A stretch of 47,088 bases of DNA from the NCBI GenBank assembly GCA_016937975.1, contig JAFGVN010000088.1, positions 1 to 47,088 on the forward strand, written 5' to 3'. A program made the position numbers and the translations under genes. Position 1 is the first letter of the stretch. The number at the start of each line of letters is the position of its first letter. The notes beneath the pieces were generated by a model. That model saw only the letters and a program-made list of their open reading frames with translations. It was not told where the DNA came from and ran no database searches. Positions 1 through 7,298 of this stretch are shown here, piece by piece. This stretch comes from Clostridia bacterium (GTDB lineage: Bacteria; Bacillota; Clostridia; Peptostreptococcales; Acidaminobacteraceae).

Positions 1-130
1 CATTCACTCACACATCTTTGATGTGAGAGGTGATGGCAAAACCATCACTTCGTTTGAGGTATGTTTCAGTTGAAATAAGAAACCCCCCCACTTCAAGTCG
101 CATTGATAGGCTAAGCGGGGGAGGTTCATA
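1..130 (+). mobile_element. Possible right end / guide-RNA region of an IS200/IS605 (TnpB) element
   Basis: Three consecutive foldable segments precede the first gene. Positions 8-28 form an imperfect hairpin (CTCA/TGAG and CATC/GATG arms). GTGATGG (30-36) pairs perfectly with CCATCAC (42-48). A C-rich arm at 81-89 pairs with a G-rich arm at 117-126, just before GGTTCATAG. Stacked hairpins ending in a G/C-rich terminal stem followed by a TTCA-type end resemble the 3' guide-RNA/right-end region of TnpB elements. No tnpB is visible because the window begins here. An untranslated leader of the gene at 143 is the main alternative. Family assignment is inference from layout. Confidence 0.42.
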
Positions 131-142
131 GGAGAAACTGAG

Positions 143-766
143 ATGACTTTAAAAACTTATTTGGCTTCACAAAAAAAACAGAAAAAAAATATGTCTTTAA
201 TGCTTACATTGATTGGGACTTATTTTACGATAGTTTTTCTGAAGAGTTCTTTGTTGCTGATTGCTGTTTTGATTTGTGTCTATATGCTTCCGATCCTTGT
301 AATAGCAAGTACAGTAAAAGAATCAATTCTAAAAAAAGAAAAGAAGCTTGAAGGGATGCGAGGTTCATTGGATGAACAAATCCTATTTTTTCAAAACAAG
401 AAAAATAGAATGCATCGCCAACCCAAAGCAGAATGGATTGTAATTCCATATTGTTGTTTATTCATGATCCTTATCTTTGAGTTTGTGCCTAAGACTTCTA
501 AAGCGATCTTTTATGTTGTCATAGTATTGATGATTTCAATTATATTTTACGCATTTCTAAAAAGGCTCAATCGAAATCCATTGATTTTCTTTCATAGTGG
601 CATGTTGATTAATCAAAGATTGTATAGTAGAAGTGAAATAAGAAAACATCAATGGATTAAACTAAGAAATCAAGATCAATTGCTGGAACTGCAAATGAAA
701 GATTATTATACATCTTTTGTAATTGCAGAAAAGGATGTAGAGCAAATTGAAAAATTATTATTATGA
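143..766 (+). CDS. Small membrane protein with C-terminal PH-like region, unknown function
   Basis: The 207-residue protein has a basic N-terminus and a paired hydrophobic segment at about 18-57. A charged, lysine-rich loop follows, then a second hydrophobic pair at about 98-140. The C-terminal 65 residues are soluble and start with a PLIFFHSGMLIN-like strand, reminiscent of the small bacterial PH-like domains found after two-helix hairpins in membrane proteins. The start is supported by GGAGA upstream (131-135). A strong terminator follows at once, so the gene is probably monocistronic. The function is not recognised; calling the tail PH-like is a structural guess. Confidence 0.7.
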   Translation: MTLKTYLASQKKQKKNMSLMLTLIGTYFTIVFLKSSLLLIAVLICVYMLPILVIASTVKESILKKEKKLEGMRGSLDEQILFFQNKKNRMHRQPKAEWIVIPYCCLFMILIFEFVPKTSKAIFYVVIVLMISIIFYAFLKRLNRNPLIFFHSGMLINQRLYSRSEIRKHQWIKLRNQDQLLELQMKDYYTSFVIAEKDVEQIEKLLL

Positions 767-778
767 TATAGAAAATGA

Positions 779-801
779 TGAAGCTTCGGCTTCTTTTTTT
801 T
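779..801 (+). terminator. Rho-independent terminator
   Basis: GAAGC (780-784), a TTCG tetraloop and GCTTC (789-793) are followed by eight T residues. It ends the gene at 143-766. Confidence 0.85.
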
Positions 802-884
802 ACCTGTTTTTTACAGTTTGTTAATTATAGCTTAATTTTCATCAATTATATTGAAATGGGAATGTAACCTACAAGGAGGCTATT

Positions 885-2450
885 ATGAAAAATATGATGA
901 AGAGATTTACAGTTTTACTTATAGTGTTGATGATGACACTTACTGCGGTTTTTGCAGATACTTATGTTGTAACAGAAGATGATGTATTATGGAAAATCGC
1001 GAAGATGTTTGGGACAACAGTGGATGAACTTGCTGAAATGAACAATATTACAAATATAAATAAAATTTTCCCTGGTCAGAAGTTAAAAGTAATTCAACAA
1101 CCTAAATATGTCATCATGTTAATTGGTGATGGTTTAGGGTTCTCGCAAAGACAAGTTGCTGAATATTACAATGAGCAAGTTCTTAAAAACAACGAGAAAC
1201 TTATCATGGATCAGTTACCAATCTCAGGTGTGAATACAACCTATTCAAAAGACAGCTTAATAACTGATTCTGCAGCAGCAGGGACTGCACTAGCTTCTGG
1301 TATAAAAACGAATAATGGTGTTATAGGTAAAGATGAAAATTTAGTAGATGTAGTTACCATAGTTGAATTAGCAGAAAAAGCAGGAATGGCTACTGGTATC
1401 ATAACAACGACTCGATTAACCCATGCAACACCAGCAGCATTTGCTTCACATAACGTACATAGAGATAATGAAAATGACATTGCAATGGATTTTTTGGATT
1501 CTGGAGTTGATTTCTTTGCTGGTGGTGGTTTAAGACATTTTATTATTGAAAATAATACAGGATCAGAAAAAGATTATACAGACACTACTATTAAATCAAA
1601 AAGAACTGATGGTGAAGATTTAATTGCAGACTTTGAAGCTTTAGGCTATGAAACTTTTGTTGGCAATAAAGGTGCAGATGAGTTTATGTCGGCAAACTTT
1701 GAAGAAGGAGATCAAGTTTTTGCAGCATTTACCAATACGCATATGCCATATGAAATCGATAGAATAAATGAATACCCTGAATTACCTTCGCTGGCAGATA
1801 TGACAAAACAAGCAATTAACTGCTTGTCAACTGATAAAGATGGCTTTTTTCTTATGGTAGAAGGTGGACGTATTGACCATGCTGCTCATCAAAATGATGC
1901 TGCTGCCATGGTAATGGATACTTTGGCTTTTGATGCTGCTGTACAAGAAGCTTATAACTTTTATGAAAAGCATCAAAGTGAGACTTTAATATTAGTCGTA
2001 GGCGACCATGAAACTGGTGGATTAGGTTTAGGTATGGATACCCAAGGTTATTTTATGGATGTGACTGCTTTAGCTGAACCATCAATTTCAATAGCAGATT
2101 TATTATCTTATACTGATTTAGCATATAATGGTGACAGAGATGCATATGTAAATACTATAAAAACAAAGTTAGGCTTAGAATTAACGGATAAGGAAGCAGC
2201 GAAATTATATGCTGCAATGGATGCTCAGGATTCAGGTGAAACGTTTGGCTATTATGCGTATGATCCTGTTCCAGTTGCTGTTGCACATATTCAATCAGAA
2301 AGAGCAAATATCTTCTGGACAACAACAATACATACAGGGACAGCAATTCCATTATCGGCAATTGGAGTTGAATCGAATGTTTTTATGGGATATTTAGATA
2401 ACACAGAAATTGCAAATCGACTAATAGAAGCTATGGGATTTAAGAAGTAG
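885..2450 (+). CDS. Secreted alkaline phosphatase with N-terminal LysM domain
   Basis: The protein hydrolyses phosphate monoesters outside the membrane. An N-terminal signal peptide (about 1-24, ending AVFA) is followed by one LysM module (26-69, with TYVVTEDDVLWKIAK and FPGQKLKVI), which should hold the enzyme on peptidoglycan. The catalytic domain has the PhoA-family motifs: the metal-ligand Asp in GDGLG (D82), the nucleophile in TDSAAAGTA (S129), EGGRIDHAAH with Asp/His zinc ligands, VGDHETGG, and a late HTGTAIP histidine. At 521 residues it fits a full PhoA core plus LysM. The ribosome site is AAGGAGG at about 872. The next gene begins 3 bases after the stop, so the two are likely co-transcribed. 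The LysM fusion is the unusual part. The family call is firm; substrate and induction by phosphate starvation are not shown. Confidence 0.93.
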   Translation: MKNMMKRFTVLLIVLMMTLTAVFADTYVVTEDDVLWKIAKMFGTTVDELAEMNNITNINKIFPGQKLKVIQQPKYVIMLIGDGLGFSQRQVAEYYNEQVLKNNEKLIMDQLPISGVNTTYSKDSLITDSAAAGTALASGIKTNNGVIGKDENLVDVVTIVELAEKAGMATGIITTTRLTHATPAAFASHNVHRDNENDIAMDFLDSGVDFFAGGGLRHFIIENNTGSEKDYTDTTIKSKRTDGEDLIADFEALGYETFVGNKGADEFMSANFEEGDQVFAAFTNTHMPYEIDRINEYPELPSLADMTKQAINCLSTDKDGFFLMVEGGRIDHAAHQNDAAAMVMDTLAFDAAVQEAYNFYEKHQSETLILVVGDHETGGLGLGMDTQGYFMDVTALAEPSISIADLLSYTDLAYNGDRDAYVNTIKTKLGLELTDKEAAKLYAAMDAQDSGETFGYYAYDPVPVAVAHIQSERANIFWTTTIHTGTAIPLSAIGVESNVFMGYLDNTEIANRLIEAMGFKK

Positions 2451-2453
2451 GTT

Positions 2454-3608
2454 GTGATGAAGAAAATATTGCCATTGTTATTTTTGTTACTTATAGTTGC
2501 AATGATGTTTTATAACCAGGACAAAACAGAACAGGATATAATTGAAACAAGTGGGAAAGTACTTTCTGTAGATAATACAGAAGTACTTTCTACAGGTTTC
2601 TCAAATATTGGAACTCAAAGGTTAACCATTAAACTCACTAAAAAGCTTTTTCAAAAGGAAGAAGTAGAAGCGTTCAATTTACTTTTAGGTCAAAGTGAAT
2701 ATGATGAATTGTACAAAGTTGATGATCGTGTTATTGTAGCAATAAAACAAAAGCAAGGAATGATTCTACAATGCAAAGTGATTTCGAAAGATAGAGATTT
2801 CTGGTTATGGCTGATGGTGTTGATTTTAGGTGGAGCGGTTATTTTATATGCAGGATTTATAGGTGTTAGAGCATTATTGTCATTTTTAATCAGCATCGTT
2901 GTTATTTGGTTTGTTTTAATTAAAGGTTTGCTTTCTGGCTTTTCTCCAGTTTTACTTACTGTAATTACGGTAATATTGCTATCTGGTGTCATTATTTTTT
3001 TGGTGACAGGATTTAATAGAAAAGGATTAACAGCTTTTTTAGGTACAATCGCAGGGTTGTTGGTTACAATGATTTTCACAATGTTATTTGGTAGTAGAAT
3101 GGGATTTTTAGGTATGACACAACCTTTCGCACAAACATTACTGGTTAATGGCTATTTTGACTTGAATTTATTGGAGATTTTTTATGCTGCAATTATATTA
3201 GGTGCATCAGGTGCTGCAATGGATATATCTGTTGATATTGCTGCATCAATGGATGAAATATTTATCCACAAATCTAACATATGCAGAAAAGAACTTATAC
3301 AGTCAGGATTTGTAATTGGACGGCAAGTCATCGGAACTATGACAACAACTTTACTTTTGGCATATTCGGGCAGTTATTTGACATTATTGATGCTTTTTAT
3401 GGCTAAAAATACTTCTACTATACAAATGTTAAATATGAAGATTGTCGCTTCTGAGATCATGAGAACATTGATGGGATCCATAGGTTTAATAACGGTTGCC
3501 CCTTTAACTGCTTTGATTGGTGGGCTAATAATTGTGCGTAAAGAAGAGATAGAAAATCAGAATAATTCTGACGATATATCGGCGTATAGACGAAATATCG
3601 TCGTATAA
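2454..3608 (+). CDS. YibE/F-like multi-pass membrane protein
   Basis: The 384-residue protein has an N-terminal hydrophobic anchor, an extracytoplasmic region of about 90 residues, then about seven hydrophobic segments from residue 119 to about 365. The pattern and the conserved stretch LGASGAAMDISVDIAASMDE match the YibE/F-like family of Firmicute membrane proteins, whose function is not established. It starts 3 bases after the phosphatase stop. The start is ATG at 2454 or the adjacent ATG at 2457. The last 12 codons are unusual: they are made of a tandem 19-bp DNA repeat (3570-3607) that recurs once in the following control region, so the gene end may double as regulatory DNA. Confidence 0.78.
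   Translation: MMKKILPLLFLLLIVAMMFYNQDKTEQDIIETSGKVLSVDNTEVLSTGFSNIGTQRLTIKLTKKLFQKEEVEAFNLLLGQSEYDELYKVDDRVIVAIKQKQGMILQCKVISKDRDFWLWLMVLILGGAVILYAGFIGVRALLSFLISIVVIWFVLIKGLLSGFSPVLLTVITVILLSGVIIFLVTGFNRKGLTAFLGTIAGLLVTMIFTMLFGSRMGFLGMTQPFAQTLLVNGYFDLNLLEIFYAAIILGASGAAMDISVDIAASMDEIFIHKSNICRKELIQSGFVIGRQVIGTMTTTLLLAYSGSYLTLLMLFMAKNTSTIQMLNMKIVASEIMRTLMGSIGLITVAPLTALIGGLIIVRKEEIENQNNSDDISAYRRNIVV
3570..3607 (+). repeat. Tandem 19-bp repeat, possible upstream activator sites
   Basis: GACGATATATCGGCGTATA (3570-3588) is followed directly by GACGAAATATCGTCGTATA (3589-3607). Each holds a near-palindromic CGAWATATCG core. A third core, GACGAAATATCGGC, lies at 3728-3741. The copies sit about 150-320 bases upstream of a sigma-54-type promoter, the usual range for enhancer sites. 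The binding role is inference. Confidence 0.5.
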
Positions 3609-3727
3609 AAAATACGAATAGAAACTTTTAAAAGTTTACGGTTTTTGTATAGTATGTTAATAAATTAACGTTTATATGTTGCTATCACTACCTTTATTGA
3701 AATGTAAAGAGTATAAAATTTTTAACA

Positions 3728-3741
3728 GACGAAATATCGGC
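3728..3741 (+). promoter_or_regulatory. Third copy of the candidate activator-binding motif
   Basis: GACGAAATATCGGC matches the tandem copies at 3570-3607 with at most one or two differences. It lies about 140 bases upstream of the -24 element, a normal enhancer distance. No enhancer-binding protein gene is in this window. Confidence 0.45.
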
Positions 3742-3756
3742 AGTTGATTTTTGATG

Positions 3757-3820
3757 AAATACCATTTAAATGGAAGGATAGGAAAACTTTTTCCTATCCT
3801 ACGCTATATATGGTATTTTT
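3757..3820 (+). terminator. Two-part hairpin terminator upstream of the lysine operon
   Basis: The outer arms AAATACCAT (3757-3765) and ATGGTATTT (3810-3818) enclose an inner stem whose arms AGGATAGGAAAA (3775-3786) and TTTTCCTATCCT (3789-3800) are fully complementary. A T-rich run follows. It probably ends transcription from the phosphatase/YibE-F genes before the kam operon promoter. Confidence 0.75.
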
Positions 3821-3865
3821 TTGTTTGTTTTCAAGTTTAAACTACAAATCCAATGAAATTTAGAC

Positions 3866-3882
3866 TTGGCATAAGAATTGCA
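3866..3882 (+). promoter_or_regulatory. Sigma-54 (-24/-12) promoter of the kdd-kam operon
   Basis: TTGGCATAAGAATTGCA matches the sigma-54 consensus TGGCAC-N5-TTGCW with one mismatch and exact GG-to-GC spacing (12 bases). Transcription would begin near 3893, giving a leader of about 50 bases before kdd. Sigma-54 control needs an enhancer-binding activator, and the GACGA-type motifs upstream are candidate sites. The match is read directly; its use in vivo is inferred. Confidence 0.75.
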
Positions 3883-3944
3883 ATTATATATCCTCGGTTA
3901 TTGGATTGTTATGAACAACTATTTATTTTTAGTGGAGGAAAAGA

Positions 3945-4982
3945 ATGAAAAAAGGATGCAAATTTGGAACTCATCGTGTAATATCACCAAAAGGGTTGTT
4001 GCCTCAACCAGCAGAAAAAATCGATAACACGATGGAATTGTATGACAACGAAATCTTAATTGATGTAAAGACTTTAAACATTGACTCAGCAAGTTTTACA
4101 CAAATTAAAACTCAAGCTAATCATGATATTGAGAAAATTAAAGAAATCATGACAGGTATTGTTGAAACAAGAGGTAAACATCATAATCCTGTAACTGGTT
4201 CAGGTGGTATGCTTATTGGTACAGTTAAAGAAATCGGAGAAGCTTTACAAGGCAAAACAGATTTAAATGTTGGCGACAAAATCGCAACTTTGGTTTCTCT
4301 TTCATTAACACCATTGAAAATTGATGAAATTATAGAAGTAAGAAAAGATATTGATCAAGTTGATATCAAAGGACAAGCAATTTTATTTGAAAGTGGAATT
4401 TATGCTAAATTACCTTCTGATTTACCAGAAAACTTAGCCCTTTCAGTATTAGACGTAGCTGGTGCTCCTGCTCAAACAAGAAAGCTAGTTAAAAAAGGCA
4501 ATACTGTATTGGTTGTAGGTGGTGCAGGTAAATCAGGTATGCTTTGTTTGTATGAAGCAAGAAAGCAAGCAGGTCCAGATGCAAACATTATTTGTTTGGC
4601 TCATAATCAAAAATCAATGGACAGAGCAAAAGAAATGGGCTTTGCAAATAACTATATCTTAGCTGACGCAACTAAGCCAGTTGAAGTTTATGAAAAAGTT
4701 AAGGAAGTTACAAATGGGGAAATGGCTGACGTAACAATTAACTGTGTTAATATTCCTGATACTGAAATGTCATGTATTTTATCAACTAAAGCAGATGGTG
4801 TCATTTACTTCTTTAGTATGGCAACAAGCTTTACCGCAGCAGCTTTAGGTGCTGAAGGCGTTGGTATGGATACAACAATGATTATCGGTAATGGTTATGC
4901 TAGAAATCATGCTGAAATTTCTTTGGAAATCATTAGAGAATCAGAAATTATTAGAAAAGTCTATACAGATTTATACGCTTAG
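3945..4982 (+). CDS. kdd: L-erythro-3,5-diaminohexanoate dehydrogenase
   Basis: The enzyme catalyses NAD-dependent oxidative deamination of L-erythro-3,5-diaminohexanoate to 3-keto-5-aminohexanoate, after the two aminomutase steps of lysine fermentation. It is 345 residues long, the usual size. It begins with the family-typical [16 protein letters not shown] stretch and has a Rossmann nucleotide-binding loop at about 189-200 ([12 protein letters not shown]). The ribosome site GTGGAGG lies correctly before the ATG. It is the first gene of the operon, behind the sigma-54-type promoter, and kamA follows 20 bases later. The usual companion genes kce (cleavage enzyme) and kal (ammonia-lyase) are not upstream of it here. 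The call rests on family resemblance and on the five kam genes that follow. Confidence 0.93.
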   Translation: MKKGCKFGTHRVISPKGLLPQPAEKIDNTMELYDNEILIDVKTLNIDSASFTQIKTQANHDIEKIKEIMTGIVETRGKHHNPVTGSGGMLIGTVKEIGEALQGKTDLNVGDKIATLVSLSLTPLKIDEIIEVRKDIDQVDIKGQAILFESGIYAKLPSDLPENLALSVLDVAGAPAQTRKLVKKGNTVLVVGGAGKSGMLCLYEARKQAGPDANIICLAHNQKSMDRAKEMGFANNYILADATKPVEVYEKVKEVTNGEMADVTINCVNIPDTEMSCILSTKADGVIYFFSMATSFTAAALGAEGVGMDTTMIIGNGYARNHAEISLEIIRESEIIRKVYTDLYA

Positions 4983-5002
4983 TTAAATTAAGGGGGAAAA
5001 GT

Positions 5003-6256
5003 ATGCGTCATTATTCAGAGGTGTCTTTATGGAAAGACGTCACACCAGAAGAATGGAACGATTGGAAATGGCAAGTTAGAAACCGTATTGACAATCTTGA
5101 AGATTTAAAGAAAGTTGTTAATTTGTCTAAGGAAGAAGAAGAAGGTATTACTAAATCTTTAGAAATTTTAAGAATGGGTATTACACCTTATTATGCAATG
5201 TTAATGGATGAAAATGATCCACATTGCCCTGTAAGAATGCAAGCCGTTCCTACAATTTATGAGACACACAAATCAAAAAATGATATGGACGATCCTTTAC
5301 ATGAAGATGCAGATTCTCCAGTACCTGGTTTAACACATCGCTATCCAGATCGTGTATTATTATTGATTACAGATATGTGTTCAATGTACTGTAGACACTG
5401 TACAAGAAGACGTTTCGCAGGTTCTCATGATGATGTTCAACCTTTAGACAGAATTGATGCAGCAATTGAATACATCAGAAATACACCACAAGTGAGAGAC
5501 GTATTATTATCTGGTGGAGACGCGTTACTTGTATCAGATGATCGATTGGAATACATTATTTCTAAACTAAGAGAAATTGAGCATGTAGAGATTATCCGTA
5601 TTGGTTCAAGAACACCTGTGGTAATGCCGCAAAGAATTACGCCTGAATTGGTAAATATGCTTAAAAAATATCATCCAATCTGGTTAAATACACATTTCAA
5701 CCATTCAAAAGAAGTTACACCTGAAACAAAAGAAGCTTGTCGCTTATTGGCTGATGCTGGTGTACCACTTGGTAACCAATCAGTTCTTTTAAGAGGCGTT
5801 AACGACTGTGTACATGTGATGAGAAACTTGGTACATGATTTAGTAAAAATGCGTGTTAGACCTTACTACATTTATCAATGTGACCTTTCAGTGGGTATTG
5901 AGCATTTTAGAACACCTGTTTCTAAAGGTATCGAAATTATTGAAGGTTTGAGAGGCCATACTTCTGGCTATGCAGTACCTACATTTGTTGTAGATGCACC
6001 AGGTGGTGGTGGTAAGACGCCAGTTATGCCACAATATTTGATTTCTCAATCACCTGAGAAAGTTGTACTGCGTAACTATGAAGGTGTTATTACAACCTAT
6101 GCTGAACCAGAACCATACAAAGACGAATGTCAATGTGAAGAATGCAGAAAAGCAGATCCTCATAAAATGGCAGGCGTTGCTGGCTTACACCAAGGTAACC
6201 GTGTAAGTATTGAATTGAAATCATTAGAGAGATACGAACGTAATCATCACGAGTAG
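5003..6256 (+). CDS. kamA: L-lysine 2,3-aminomutase
   Basis: This radical-SAM/PLP enzyme converts L-lysine to L-beta-lysine, the entry step of lysine fermentation. It is 417 residues long. The iron-sulphur motif CxxxCxxC is at C126, C130 and C133 (MCSMYCRHC). The PLP lysine is K338 in [10 protein letters not shown]. Substrate-binding acids correspond to D294 and D331, and the zinc ligands to C269, C376, C378 and C381. All are offset by exactly one from the residues known in the Clostridium subterminale enzyme, so the protein looks fully active. The zinc-site C-terminus also argues against EpmB-type paralogues, which are shorter. It lies between kdd and kamB in one operon, with a GGGGGAAAAG ribosome site. 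Confidence 0.97.
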   Translation: MRHYSEVSLWKDVTPEEWNDWKWQVRNRIDNLEDLKKVVNLSKEEEEGITKSLEILRMGITPYYAMLMDENDPHCPVRMQAVPTIYETHKSKNDMDDPLHEDADSPVPGLTHRYPDRVLLLITDMCSMYCRHCTRRRFAGSHDDVQPLDRIDAAIEYIRNTPQVRDVLLSGGDALLVSDDRLEYIISKLREIEHVEIIRIGSRTPVVMPQRITPELVNMLKKYHPIWLNTHFNHSKEVTPETKEACRLLADAGVPLGNQSVLLRGVNDCVHVMRNLVHDLVKMRVRPYYIYQCDLSVGIEHFRTPVSKGIEIIEGLRGHTSGYAVPTFVVDAPGGGGKTPVMPQYLISQSPEKVVLRNYEGVITTYAEPEPYKDECQCEECRKADPHKMAGVAGLHQGNRVSIELKSLERYERNHHE

Positions 6257-6273
6257 TTTATAAGGAGATGGTC

Positions 6274-7290
6274 ATGTTAATTGAACGGATAATAAATAAA
6301 TACAAGACCATCTCTATTGTTGGCATGGCAAAGAATGCTGGAAAGACTGTTACATTAAATGCATTATTGGATGAAGCTTATGAGTCACAAGTCACCATTG
6401 GACTGACATCTATTGGCAGAGACGGTGAACGTCAGGATTTAGTAACGCAAACAGAAAAACCAATGATATATGTTTATGAGGGGACATTGGTTGCAACTTC
6501 TGAAAGTCTATTTCAAATGTCTGATGCAAAACTGGAAGTTATGGAAATTACAGATTTTCATACACCCATGGGTAAAATCGTGATCGGAAAGGTGATTTTC
6601 CCAGGTTATATTCAAATTGCAGGACCTTCAAGAAATTCAGAAATTATGTCAACAGCTGAAAAAATGAGAGATTTTGGTGCTAACTTAGTCGTCGTGGATG
6701 GTGCAATTGATCGGAAAACTACAGCATCTCCATCGATAACAGATGCCACTATTCTTTCAACTGGTGCAGTATTGTCTAGGGATATGCAGACAGCCATTAC
6801 CAAAACGGTATATCAAGTTGCTCTGTTTAATTTAGAAAAAACAGAAGATGTTTCTATAAGGGCTATAGCTGATCAAGCTATAAGAAACAATGAGATAACG
6901 GTTATTGGAGAGACTGTAAAGGCGCTTGATATTAAGACAGCCTTAAATGCAGGACATACTATAGGTGCTGCTTTGAAAGATGATTCAACTGCAATTCTCT
7001 TACCGGGATCACTGGTTACAAAAACTGTAATGGATATGATTAAAACCAATCACCATTATAAACATGTAACGGTGGTTGTAAGAGATGCAACAAGGATATT
7101 TATTGATTATAAAGACTGGATATATTTTGAGAAATTAGGGGTTCGAATTAAAGTACTAGATTCAATCAATTTATTGGCTGTAACGATTAACCCTACAGCA
7201 CCTGAAGGCTATTATTTTGATCGAGAGTCCTATAAAAATCAGCTGGCATTTTATTTAAAGGACCTGCCAGTGATTGATGTTATGTCCTAG
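6274..7290 (+). CDS. kamB: KamB, P-loop accessory protein of lysine fermentation
   Basis: The gene lies between kamA and kamC, its normal place in lysine clusters. The protein has an N-terminal P-loop (GMAKNAGKT, within about 15-25) and is about 338 residues. The ATG at 6274 is preferred over an in-frame ATG at 6268, because AAGGAGA (6262-6268) sits 5 bases before it and would overlap the earlier start. The biochemical role is not established; partnership with MutS-like KamC in maintaining or reactivating a B12-dependent aminomutase is a common inference. No membrane segment or signal peptide is seen. Identification depends largely on gene order and the P-loop. Confidence 0.85.
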   Translation: MLIERIINKYKTISIVGMAKNAGKTVTLNALLDEAYESQVTIGLTSIGRDGERQDLVTQTEKPMIYVYEGTLVATSESLFQMSDAKLEVMEITDFHTPMGKIVIGKVIFPGYIQIAGPSRNSEIMSTAEKMRDFGANLVVVDGAIDRKTTASPSITDATILSTGAVLSRDMQTAITKTVYQVALFNLEKTEDVSIRAIADQAIRNNEITVIGETVKALDIKTALNAGHTIGAALKDDSTAILLPGSLVTKTVMDMIKTNHHYKHVTVVVRDATRIFIDYKDWIYFEKLGVRIKVLDSINLLAVTINPTAPEGYYFDRESYKNQLAFYLKDLPVIDVMS

Positions 7291-7298
7291 GAGGCGTT

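Larger units (their letters stand above)
3609..3944. other. Intergenic control region of the lysine operon
   Basis: This 336-base gene-free stretch holds the third copy of the GACGAAATATCGGC motif (3728-3741), the perfect palindrome CCATTTAAATGG (3762-3773), a long two-part hairpin (3757-3818), a sigma-54-type promoter (3866-3882) and the kdd ribosome site (GGAGG just before 3945). No coding sequence was found in it on either strand. Confidence 0.75.

Noticed and set aside
2690-3079. A 129-codon minus-strand frame opposite the YibE/F-like gene
   Set aside because: It is an antisense shadow of a membrane protein gene with no start signal or family resemblance.
6301-6330. A second sigma-54-like TGGCA match inside kamB
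   Set aside because: The spacing from GG to GC is wrong and it lies within the coding region.
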